64,000 nt of DNA. It comes from Diploptera punctata. Taxonomy: Eukaryota; Arthropoda; Insecta; Blattodea; Blaberidae. The position numbers and the translations under genes are program-made. The stretch is from assembly GCA_030220185.1 (NCBI GenBank), contig JASPKZ010001600.1, forward strand, positions 248,001-312,000. Direction: 5' to 3'. Below the pieces are notes generated by a model, which saw only the letters and a program-made list of their open reading frames with translations, made no database searches and had not been told where the DNA came from. Below, in pieces: positions 54,878-64,000 of this stretch. Every line of letters begins with the position of its first letter. The stretch's first letter is position 1.

Positions 54878-55646
54878 TAGAGACCGGATGTTAGGGAAAA
54901 TGCCTACAGTTATTTATTATAAATATTGTAAAAGTGACTTCATATAAGTTCATACCGCCGAACCTAGAGTTGTTTTCCATGAAGTTCATTTTGCCTATAA
55001 ATGCCTATTTCAGCATAGAATGCCTATTTGCCATTTTTTCTCGAAATTAACTTAGTTTTTCAATTAAATTAATTGAAATGGACAAACTTCATGACACATA
55101 TCTATTATTGTTGATGTTGGTAAAACTGAATTCAGTCTGTAGTCCTCGTTCACAGACAGGTGCTTCAAAGACAAAATTGTGCGACAAGTTTATGTGGCTT
55201 TTTTTTTTTTTTTTTTTTTTTTTACCTTTAGAACAGTTGTTTCACGATGCCTAAAGAACGAGACAATAGTAAAAGAGTAAAAGATAAATTGACCAATTTC
55301 GTGAAATAATTTGATGCGGTAAAATTCTCAAGTGGCATTGTTTTGCAAAGTGTGTAAAATTTCAGTGAATTGTGCGAAGAAGTGCCATGTTTTGCAGCAC
55401 ATACACACTGCAAAATATTAAGTATTCTCTTTGTAATAAAGGCAAAACAAGTTCCAAAATCATCTCTGATATCTTCGTATGCTATTGATAGCATATGTTT
55501 ATATTCTTTACGTAAGGATGTAAAATTTTATGTTGTAGTCCATTTTTGTAAGAGCCTATTTTGATTTTTTGGGCCTATATTAATGACTTTTAGTGCCTTT
55601 TTGCCTGTCTATTTTGAACTTTTAAGTGCCTAACATCCGGACTCTA
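54878..55646 (+). mobile_element. hAT-type element, 769 bp
   Basis: Ends TAGAGACCGGATGTTAGG and, inverted, TAGAGTCCGGATGTTAGG (one mismatch in 18), flanked by 8-bp duplications GTTATTAC (54870-54877) and GTTATTAT (55647-55654). TAGAG-type ends and 8-bp duplications are hAT hallmarks. Carries a truncated gene. Confidence 0.85.
55247..55530 (+). pseudogene. hAT transposase N-terminal zinc-finger remnant
   Basis: MPKERDNSKRVKDKLTNFVK then a stop, KFSSGIVL, and in another frame CKVCKISVNCAKKCHVLQHI with HTAKY. The C-x2-C ... H-x-H/HTAKY layout resembles the CGGBP1-like BED-type finger at the N-terminus of some hAT transposases. Catalytic domain deleted. Confidence 0.5.
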
Positions 55647-55679
55647 GTTATTATACAGGATAGTGTGGCACTGACAGGC

Positions 55680-56250
55680 CAAATGCTTTTATTTATTTAT
55701 TTATTTATTTATTTTATTTATTTATTTATTTATTTAGCCTGGTGGAGTTAAGGCCATGTGGTCTTCTCTTCCACTCACCAGGACAAACATATGTTACATC
55801 AGAATATAACAATCACAATTAACTCTAATATCAAATTTGATCAAAAAGATAATATCTAATATATTACGATCTATAGTGCAACCAGTTAATGTTAGTTAAA
55901 ATTAGGACTAAAACTAATAATAAAGTGTATACAAGCAAGACATATTAAATTGTCCCTGTCTAATGTTTATAAAAAAACAAAGAAAAATGATGAGATGTAG
56001 AAAACTAATTTTACGTTTGTACAATATTTAAAACAAAACAAAAGAGAATATTTAATATTATTTTCATAGATAATTAAATTTATCAATTGTGAAAAGAATA
56101 CTATCAGTGAGGTGTATAAGTTAGTTTGTTATTAAATAATTCTTTAATTTGTTTTTGAAGGATGTTATAGTTTGACAGTCTCTGACATAGGTCGGAAGGG
56201 AATTCCATGTTTTGGTAAGTGAGGCCTAGAGAACGTCGCAGATCACAGAC
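55680..56250 (-). mobile_element. CR1/Jockey-like LINE 3' end, minus strand
   Basis: Minus-strand end of the RT frame (TYQNMEFPSDLCQRLSNYNI, LQKQIKELFNNKLTY) then UTR and GAAGACCACATGGCCTTAAC...CCACCAGGC with an (AAAT)n tail (55687-55735 on the plus strand as TTTA repeats). Confidence 0.65.
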
Positions 56251-56783
56251 CAGGCACAATAATAATCTATAGAAAAGTTGGGAAATAATGATTACAAATA
56301 ACTACATAAACAGTCCATATTAATATATGATCTATCACTAGATTCCGAGGTCAATGTAAAGATTTACATGAAATACGTCAGGCGGTCAGAGTGTAGTAGG
56401 ATAGAAGGATGTTATGGTCCTTAGGGAAGATTAAGAAATAATAATTGGAAGGAAATGATAAGTAGGTCTAGTTAAATGATTGGTGTTAAAGGTCGGTTTT
56501 ACGGGTCAAGAAAAATATTTTTCGAAAAAAAAAAATCCAGACTATAGGCTACATCAAAGCGTATGTTATGTGCATGTGAAGAGGGATATTTTTCTAATAA
56601 ACAGTCGATAAAAACTATTAAAATGTCACTACATTTTAACGAATCAAATGATTACAGTTGATAAAATGTTTTTTTAAATATATTCATTGAACGAGTTGCT
56701 TAGATGATAGCTTTTGAAACTCTCATCGCGTGACGACAAATTCAAATCTTGTAGTTAACTAATGTGATTAATTAAAGTTATTT
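56251..56783. other. unassigned AT-rich sequence
   Basis: Nothing recognised. Confidence 0.4.
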
Positions 56784-57470
56784 TATCGTAAGTAACGCCA
56801 CGAGTGATTTACAATTTATCTAGAGAATTTGGAAATCAAGAGTGGCATTTGTTAGGACTATTTAACGAATAAATTTAAGCTTTTTACTCACAAACCATTA
56901 TTTAACTATAGTTATTTTAAAATATTTATATATTTAATGTAAACGGTGATGTTTGAAAACAAATGAGAAACGATTGGTACGCTTAATTTGCTTCATTTGT
57001 TCATCACTTCAACCAGATCATATATTATTCATTTATTGCCAAAGGATCACAATATTGTAAGAATTCACCCTAGTCGAGAAATTTATAATCAACATTATAG
57101 GTATTAATTAATTTCTATGATGTAAATATGCCAATTATATTTTTCTGCAACGTTATTTTCTGGGAAGTAATTCGTTTAAGATTGTGCAAACAGTGTTTTT
57201 TTGTGGTATAATCAATTGCTACAAATGTTTTTATATTATCTCCCACAAGCATTTACATTCGTGCACTATATATACAATCTGGTAGCCACATGCAGTCACT
57301 GCAAGATAATGCTATGACCTATTCAGAATGTTAAAAAGGAGGAGCTTGATTTTAAAGTGATAAAATTAAACTGATAAAATCGAGGTGAAAAGACTATGAT
57401 TGGTTGTAAATAAAAAAATATTGAAATGTGATTGGTCATTGACTCCCATTTGGGACACGAGTTAAATAGT
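56784..57470 (+). repeat. R710 repeat, copy 4
   Basis: Starts GTAAGTAACGCCACGAGTG and ends GAGTTAAATAGTC; full-length like copy 1 but more diverged; inner hairpin arm lost. Confidence 0.8.
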
Positions 57471-57769
57471 CTGAAAAAAAATCAGTAAGAAGTTAAAAAT
57501 ATTATATGACATTTATTAGCATTTAATTTGTTTAACTAATTTAAAAATATTTTTGATGTGGAAATATTGTAAGAGATTAATATAAAAATTGTTATTTAAA
57601 CATAGTCTACATTTACTCTCTTGATTTCTAATGAATAATAAACATAAATAAGATTGTATTTTTATTGTGGATCATAATAATGATTATGTACTTCCTTTCT
57701 AAAGCATTTTTTTTTTTTTTGGAAATTGGCCCTTTAAATTAATAACTTATACATGCTTATCTTCATATA
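57471..57769. other. unassigned AT-rich sequence
   Basis: Nothing recognised apart from a T run at ~57710. Confidence 0.4.
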
Positions 57770-59230
57770 ACTAATACGCTACAAACCGGAAGGTCGAGGG
57801 TTCAAGTCCCGGTGGGATCAGGATTTTTAAACTGAACCATAGTTCTGGTGTCACCATTGACCCTGAGGTCGATCAGTCCCTAACGGAAACGAATACCAGA
57901 CGCTCGTTCTGAGGGTAATGTTACGGTTTACTATACAGCGTGTCGCGCCCGACGTGACGCAATCTCGCGTTACGCTCGGCGTGATACTGGTTTCTCATGG
58001 AGCGCATACGGTACAGCGCTTATGTTTATGGAATTGTCGCCAGATGGCACCACATATATGGGAAATCAAAATGACCAACGTTCATAATAAATTTCCAAAT
58101 GTGTTTACAAAAATTAATGTATACAAACCTGTCCCTGCATAACCTAATGAAATAAATTACATACATACTATTTAGTAAACTAAACTAATCTGATGTAAAC
58201 TAAACTGACCCATCGGAACCTAACAAAATGAAGTGATTGAACATTTATTTCTTAAAACATGGTTTGGAATTAAATGCAAATGTTCGTCATTCACACATCT
58301 GTCCTGCCATATGGTGGATTTAATTTTATAAGCGTTCACGTATGCCAACTTCAATTCTAATAAAGAACTTTGAAAATAAATTGAGAGGAAAAGTCATAAT
58401 TTGTGTACATAGATAAACATATTCAAATTCTTTACAAAAAAAAGTTTTAAGTATCGTTGCAAGACACTTAAATAGTACGAAATATTAGTAAAGACAGAAA
58501 AAGTACCTAGAGCAACAGCATCATATGAATGTTGTATGGAAAATTATAGAAGAAATTATTCTTCAGTTCTTAAATAAACATATGGTTGATGAAAATACCA
58601 AATTTTAGCCTGAGCAGTTTTATCAGGTTTTGAATTTAATAGAAGACGAAATTTATGTACATTCATAATATCCACAAGATACAATACTTACAGCTTTTAT
58701 TTATCTCTTGACTAAGTTCAAGCCACAATAACTTTTTTTCTGTACATCTCTGTATCCTTCATGCTCATAATGTATAGAACATGCATAGAACTCGATGATA
58801 TGCTACATAACTTTCGTCGTGAAAATTGGAAAGTTATAAAACATGTACTGTATTTCCGACATTTTGTCATAAAATCTTAGTTTGTTTTTAGCGATTACAC
58901 CAATGAATGCGGGTAATATCTTCTATATTCTTTGTTTGCCCTGGAAAATTGCGTCCCGGATTCAAGAGATTCAAATACACGACGCGACATGTCAGCGCAA
59001 CATTTTTCGCGCCAGCAATTTGCGTTGTAGATAAACCACATCCATTTAAATACATGGGGAGCAATGTTTGCGCTGGCGCTTTGCGTCGTAGATAAACCAT
59101 AGCATAAAGGCGGCCATCGGGCAGGGCTGACAACCCAGCCGACATCAAGTGTCGATTGTCTAGAAAAAGTGGGAGCCTTAACCTTCTACAACCCCAAGGG
59201 TCTCCTATCGCCTGCAGAGGGATCACTTCA
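57770..59230 (+). mobile_element. SINE-3 copy split by a DNA transposon
   Basis: 57770-57918 (CGCTACAAACCGGAAGGTCG, B box GGGTTCAAGTCCCGG, CCAGACGCTCGTTCTGAGGG) and 59105-59230 (AAAGGCGGCCATCGGGCAG ... GAAAAAGTGGGAGCC) join at TAA to recreate the SINE-3 at 35136-35440. The tRNA-like 5' tip is missing. Confidence 0.85.
57919..59104. mobile_element. non-autonomous Harbinger-like element (TAA duplication)
   Basis: 1,186 bp between TAA (57916-57918) and TAA (59105-59107). Ends TGTTACGGTTTACTATAC and, inverted, TGCTATGGTTTATCTACG. The right end holds a second copy of the block GCGTTGTAGATAAACCA ~70 bp inward. Three-base TWA duplications suit PIF/Harbinger. A 74-codon frame at the left end has no recognisable family. 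Confidence 0.7.
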
Positions 59231-59584
59231 GTTTTACGTTCATATGACTAGTGATATCAATATAAACTGATTTGGGAAAAATTATCTGCGATGTTAAATA
59301 AAATAAACCTCGTATTGGCGTGTCTTTGTCTTAAATGTTCATGTTGTCTTGGATGTGACTCTGATAACTCAGCCGGGATATCCTACATGTCATTGTGAAG
59401 TCAAAAATAAATAAATAAATAAATAAATACGTATGTGATTCACAGTTAAAAAAATATCCCCCGACAGTAGAATCCCTTTAATGTTTGGGAGACATGTGAC
59501 ACGTATTGACCATAGACGAGAGGAATGAAATCAAGGACGAAGGGGACCACGGGGAATTGCAAGCAATACAATGGCTTACTGTAA
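59231..59584. other. unassigned; contains (AAAT)n
   Basis: An AAATAAATAAATAAAT run at ~59405-59428 only. Confidence 0.45.
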
Positions 59585-59812
59585 TATATCTGGCTTAACT
59601 TGGCAAAGAGAGAGATGTAGATATAAGGGTAGATCCTTTACCGCTTTCGCTCAGTTACAAAAGAAAGAACCCATCCTATTGTCAGTTTTCGTCTTACCCT
59701 TTCACCCTATTAACATCTGGTGAAGAAAAACCAACAACACTGGTGCGAGTGAGAGAGGTGAGTACAGCTGTCTCTTTCTACAAATTTCTTACCAAGTTAA
59801 GCCAGACTAACA
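59585..59812. repeat. MITE-like element, ~225 bp
   Basis: TCTGGCTTAACTTGGCAA at the left and TTACCAAGTTAAGCCAGA at the right are inverted with one mismatch. No coding capacity. Confidence 0.6.
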
Positions 59813-60639
59813 ATACTTGAGGAACAGTCCATTTCACTCACTCTGTAGTTTATTTCAGGCGTATTGAATTTCGTGTTTTATGTTTTGTGTTTTACGGTAA
59901 TTAAATTTGCTCTTCTTATTCAGTTTAGTTATTTTATATTTTAATGTTTCGTAGTTCACTGTGATGTAAGGGTGATGATTAAAATTTTGAAGTGTGTCCG
60001 TCAGACTCTGAACTTACACGCCCGCTCAGCGTCTAAATGAAGGTAAGTTATAGTACAATCTTTCATGATATAATGTGCTGAGTAAGAAATACCTACTGCT
60101 TTCATACACTTCGTCTGTGGACTGTAAAAGTAACTACAAGGGGAGGGGATAATTGAGGAAAAGACAGAAGGAAGGAAATCAATAAATAGAACTGATTTTG
60201 TTTTTTAATCAAAAGAAATGAGGGAAGTGTAGTATGTCTATGTGAACTGAAATGACAAAATAACTGAAATGACGTATTTATATATTATTGTGTAATCACT
60301 GACTCTCAAACTATTTCCAATAGTTTAATAGGAAGTTGCAAAATTGTATTGAAAACCCGTTGCATTAATATGTAGAGTGAATGAAACGTCGTTAAAAAGA
60401 TGTTCTTAAATCTAATTATTGGACAGTAATATTGTGACAAGACATTATAAACATAAAATTGGTACCTGGTAAGCCAGTCATCCTCAACTAAATTATTAAA
60501 CATTAACTATAATTTAATTGTACTGTGTTCATCTTTTTTACATTGTTATATAATTGTCTTTTGTTCTACTGTTTTATGTTAATTTATTTGCTAATGTTAC
60601 ATAATTACAACCCTTATACACAGTAAGGTAAAAAAGGGT
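59813..60639. other. unassigned AT-rich sequence
   Basis: Nothing recognised. Confidence 0.4.
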
Positions 60640-60900
60640 TATAATATTTGGATATAAAAAATTTTTAACGCCATTAAGTAGTTACGACATGGAGGCCTTT
60701 CAAAAACATTGTTCCATCTTCTGCACTTTAACTGGTACTGATGTTGTATAGGTTGTACAACGGGTTTATGTCTGCGGGTGTGTTCTCATTGAGTAGGTCT
60801 ACATTATTTTTAATAGTGTTGTGTAATATTGGATCTAGTAAGTTTCCAGTAAAAACAGCTTTCTTCAAAACAGCAAAATTATTATGTAAAATCGTTGTCT
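60640..60900 (-). mobile_element. PLE 3' end with hammerhead-like motif
   Basis: Minus-strand frame VLKKAVFTGNLLDPILHNTI, KNNVDLLNENTPADINPLYN, LYNISTS stop has the LLN...NPLYxLY ending I associate with PLE endonuclease C-termini. Immediately downstream (60723-60698): CAGAAGA, stem II GGAAC-AAU-GUUUU, GAAA, GGCCUCCAUGUC. One core base (A for U in CUGA) is off consensus. Confidence 0.55.
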
Positions 60901-61227
60901 GAGACTAAACAATTTATGGCAACTTTTACATTACGTGCTTATTGTCAAATAATATATATGTGTAAGTGTCACCATTTCGCAATATTTCGTGTTAATATCT
61001 TCATGGTACATCAATATAATGAGGAACAATTAAAAATAGTTTCTGCAAACTGCACAACGAAAAATATTATTGCTTGAAACCAATTTTAGTAAACAAACCA
61101 ATGTCGTAATATCTTGATTCAGCAGAATTTTATTATACAGTTCTCTTCCTAAGGAAAACTCAACTGCAGCCAAACGATAAAGGAAAAATCTCATGGCCCA
61201 ACCCTTTCCATATAGTTTTAAAATCCA
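60901..61227. other. unassigned sequence
   Basis: Nothing recognised. Confidence 0.4.
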
Positions 61228-61545
61228 TCCACCCATAGTAATACTACCCGAGGGCAGGTCTTTCACTGCAATCATAGCATTTTCAGGCTATGCTTTCAGC
61301 TTTACTAGCGAATTATTGGTGTGGTAGCTTCCCGTTGCTTTCCACACCGGTAAAGGATGATGATGATGATGGCCGGATGATTTTCGGGGACCTTTGGATC
61401 CTAAGCTTCCAGACATTTGTCTTACAGGTGAGGAAACACCCCGAAAAAACCTCACCCAGGAGCCTGTCCCGACCGAGAAGCGAACCTGGGTTCGCTGCGT
61501 GACAAGTCAGCACGCTACCTCGAGACCACAGCGGTGGACGGTTTT
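61228..61545 (-). mobile_element. SINE-1 copy, minus strand
   Basis: Head CCACCGCTGTGGTCTCGAGG at ~61539 to CTCGGGTAGTATTACTATGG at ~61240. The 66-70 codon frames across it are artefacts. Confidence 0.9.
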
Positions 61546-61989
61546 AAAATAAATCTATGTTTAATAAATTAACCAATGAAATTAAGTATCTATAAGCTGC
61601 TGAATATACATTTTTTTGAGGTAGTAACTAGGGAAAGTGATATTTTATTGAATAATAGATCAATTAATATTTTTTGACGTAATAACAAAGGAAATATTTT
61701 TAGCGAAGAGAAGCGGAGATTTTTATTCGAATGTTCAGATATAGAAAAGTAAAAAGATAACACGAATAACAGTTTACATTACGTTATTTGTCTTCTTCTT
61801 CTCTAATGTATTTTAACTTTTACAATTATTGGTATTTTTTCATGTCCAACATTGTCCGGGGCTTTTAATAGCACAACCTGTCGGGAGAGGGATTTTTAAC
61901 GAATGATCACCTCAATCGAGGACCTTCTCCGAGACAACAAAACATTAAGACGAAACACACCTTTCACTCACGCATTCATATCATATAAA
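61546..61989. other. unassigned AT-rich sequence
   Basis: Nothing recognised. Confidence 0.4.
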
Positions 61990-62180
61990 CATGGGGAATG
62001 TAATGATGATTATGTTGGACAAATGTTATTCGGGAACTGTTTGGCTCTTACGGTTTCCCGATATTTGTTTTACACATGAGGAAAAACCGCCGTAATCCAA
62101 GAATTTCGCCCCGACCGGGGATCGAATCCGAGCCCGCTGCGTACGAAGTTGCAACGTTACCTGCAAGAACACACAGGTGG
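61990..62180 (-). mobile_element. SINE-1 copy, degenerate
   Basis: Complement keeps GCAGCGGGCTCGGATTCGAT and CCCGGTCGGGGC plus GTGTAAAACAAATATCGGG; the rest is worn. Confidence 0.6.
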
Positions 62181-62235
62181 GCACATCATTTATCATTTAA
62201 ATAATAATAACGAATTGACTCAGACGGTAGCGTTC

Positions 62236-62617
62236 GAGATTGATATACTGGGCATTTCAAAACCTGTTATCGGTGTCGTCCAACCTGAGGTTTTCCCTAA
62301 ATCGCCAAGAAAAGTTATTCTGTAAAAAATTAAATTACATCACTCATTTTGATATTGCCAATCATTTCATGACGTTCATGAAAAATAAATATGAAATTCT
62401 CTAATTACATTAAATAATAGTAATAATATCAAGAAATTTGTGAAAGCATATAACTTGAATACACGAGATTGATATATTGGACATTTCAGAACCTGTTACC
62501 AGCGTCGTCCAACCTGAGATTTTCCCTAAATCGTCAAGAAAAGTTATTTTGTTAAAAATTCATTTACATGACTCATTTTGTTATTGCCAATCATTTCATA
62601 ACGTTCATGAAAAAATA
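62236..62617. repeat. 229-bp tandem duplication, second unit hit by mariner
   Basis: GAGATTGATAT starts at 62236 and 62465. Both units carry CGTCCAACCTGAG, TTTTCCCTAAATCG and GACGTTCATGAAAAA. The second unit is cut after GAAAAAATA by the element at 62618 and continues at 63945 with TACATATGAAATTCTC. Confidence 0.9.
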
Positions 62618-63944
62618 CAGGGTGGACCGCTCGAATGAACCTAATTTCAATTGCTTGTTACTGGCAAACGGTTGAAGATAGAAACTTAAAACAACGTTCA
62701 TAGTACAGAAAAACTCACCAAGTTTCGAATCCTGTCGGTAGATGGCACAAAGATACGTTTCTCGTTCTTAGATTTAATTGTTTGTGAAAATGGCGACTCC
62801 GCAGATGAAAGCGCAAGCTGTTTTGTGGTATGCGGAGTTTAAATCAATCATTAGAGTTCAAAGGGAGTTCCGGCGTGTGTTTAACCGTGATGCTCCAACT
62901 GCTAGAAGCATAAAGAAGTGGCGTGATACATTATTAGCTACAGGATCTGTGTTGAAGAAGCATGGTGGTGGTCGCAGAGCATCCGATGAAATGGTAGCAA
63001 ATGTTCAAGCCGCATTTGAGCGAAGCCCCCGGAAGTCATTAAGAAGAGCTTCGCGGGAACTTCAAATACCAAAATCGACATTACAACGGATTGTCCACAA
63101 ACGCCTCAAACTGCACGCATATAAAGTGCAGTTAGTGCAACGTCTGGAGCCGAATGACATGCCGAAACGAGTGGAATTCGCCAATACGATGCTGGACCGT
63201 CTCGGCGCTGATCCTGACTTCATGACCAAGATTTTCTTCTCGGACGAAGCCACTTTCCATTTGTCAGGCAAGGTAAACCGGCATAATGTGCGGATCTGGG
63301 GATCGGAGAATCCTCACGCTATTCAAGAGGCATGTTCGTGATAGTCCGAAGATGAATGTTTGGTGCAGTTTGTCACATAATAAGGTCATTGGACCGTTTT
63401 TCTTCGCCGAGAAAACTGTTCGTGGTACCACATATCTTGACATGCTGGAGCAGTTCTTCTTTCCACAAATTGAACAACTGCAGCCTAACATCGTTTTCCA
63501 GCAAGATGGTGCTCCTCCCCACTGGTCCAATGAAGTTCGTACGACTTTGGACAACATTTTCCCTGGCCGTTGGATTGGTAGGGGAGGACCAATCGCGTGG
63601 CCCCCGAGATCTCCCGATTTAACACCACTGGATTTCTTTCTCTGGGGCTATGTCAAAGATTAAAGTTTACACCACCCCAGTCAAAGACCTTCGTGATCTT
63701 CGTGAGCGCATCATAGAGGCTATTGAGAACATTCCAGAAGACATACTCCAACGTACTTGGCAAGAAATTGTTATCGCTTTGATATCGTCACAGTGACTGC
63801 TGGGGCTCATATAGAGATGTGGTGATCTGGATATCAAAACTTGGTGAGTTTTTCTGTAATATGAACGTTGTTTTAAGTTTCTATCTTCAACCGTTTGCCA
63901 GTAACAAGCAATTGAAATTAGGTCCATTCGAGCGGTCCACCCTG
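62618..63944 (+). mobile_element. mariner-type (IS630/Tc1/mariner) element, complete ends
   Basis: 1,327 bp. Inverted repeats ~110 bp, beginning CAGGGTGGACCGCTCG at both ends with about two mismatches visible, flanked by TA (62616-62617, 63945-63946). Long TIRs and the transposase below make it one of the youngest elements here. Confidence 0.95.
62790..63797 (+). pseudogene. mariner-type transposase, frameshifted
   Basis: Starts at ATG 62790 (MATPQMKAQAVLWYAEFKSI), a DUF4817-like HTH (RVQREFRRVFNRDAPTARSI), then GSVLKKHGGGRRASDEMVAN and a second HTH region (IPKSTLQRIVHKRLKLHAYK). Catalytic blocks: FFSDEATFHL, VFQQDGAPPHW and SPDLTPLDFFLWG; I count 36 residues between the second and third Asp. 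Frame breaks: an extra base near 63328 (AQAIQE-H join), another at ~63661 after GYVKD, and a further indel near 63775. All three acidic residues are present, so only the indels disable it. Confidence 0.9.
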
Positions 63945-63957
63945 TACATATGAAATT

Positions 63958-64000
63958 CTCTAATTACATTTAACAATGGTAATAATAATAATAATAATAA
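63958..64000. repeat. (AAT)n microsatellite, cut by the window edge
   Basis: AATAATAATAATAATAATAA at the right edge. Confidence 0.9.

Overview
This window looks like repeat-rich, AT-rich non-coding DNA from an insect. The tRNA-derived SINE families, the RTE-like LINE tails and the general style of the repeats fit a cockroach-like (Blattodea) genome, possibly Periplaneta; that placement is an inference from familiarity with such repeats and was not tested by search. I see no host protein-coding gene, no rRNA, no CRISPR array and no bacterial operon. Almost every translatable stretch belongs to a transposable element, a dead copy of one, or a SINE read by chance.

Layout. 1-8 kb: a mariner tail, a 0.7-kb repeat family (R710), RTE-like LINE fragments (called A, B, C here), a large foldback element, a Crypton-like recombinase fragment, and the first SINE-1 copy. 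8-11 kb: a higher-order tandem array and a hairpin-bearing R710 copy. 11-20 kb: a chain of LINE copies (A then B) abutting a Penelope-like (PLE) 3' end with a complete hammerhead-ribozyme core, then a CR1/Jockey-like LINE and more LINE and SINE copies. 20-26 kb: a second foldback element and a complete Tc1 element (22009-23533) with an uninterrupted reading frame but a lost catalytic Asp. 26-32 kb: a dead conserved orphan protein, a degenerate ~140-bp satellite, and a TTAA-flanked transposon with a Helitron inside. 32-37 kb: SINEs, microsatellites, a very recent ~0.55-kb tandem duplication, and a Jockey-like fragment. 37-40.3 kb: a minus-strand LINE D broken by a LINE C fragment and by a 106-bp foldback MITE. 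40-48 kb: SINEs, a PLE hammerhead fragment, LINEs A, B and C, and a pogo/Tigger relic. 48.5-57.5 kb: a LINE A copy split by a second Tc1 element, two hAT-like elements, a LINE B with intact YADD, and a SINE-2 split by an inverted pair of PLE ends. 57.7-64 kb: a SINE-3 split by a 1.19-kb element with a TAA target duplication, another PLE end, and a mariner-type element with ~110-bp inverted repeats inserted in the second unit of a tandem duplication whose first unit preserves the empty site.

How the parts relate. The window is a layered record of insertions: LINEs (A-D, CR1, Jockey) supply reverse transcriptase; seven or more tRNA-derived SINE families presumably borrowed LINE machinery; DNA transposons (Tc1, mariner, pogo, hAT, Harbinger-like, TTAA type, Helitron, Crypton) were inserted into these copies. 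The most unusual component is a set of Penelope-like element ends, at four places, carrying hammerhead-ribozyme cores in three sequence types, twice arranged as inverted pairs. Family names such as SINE-1, LINE A and R710 are local labels used only in this report.
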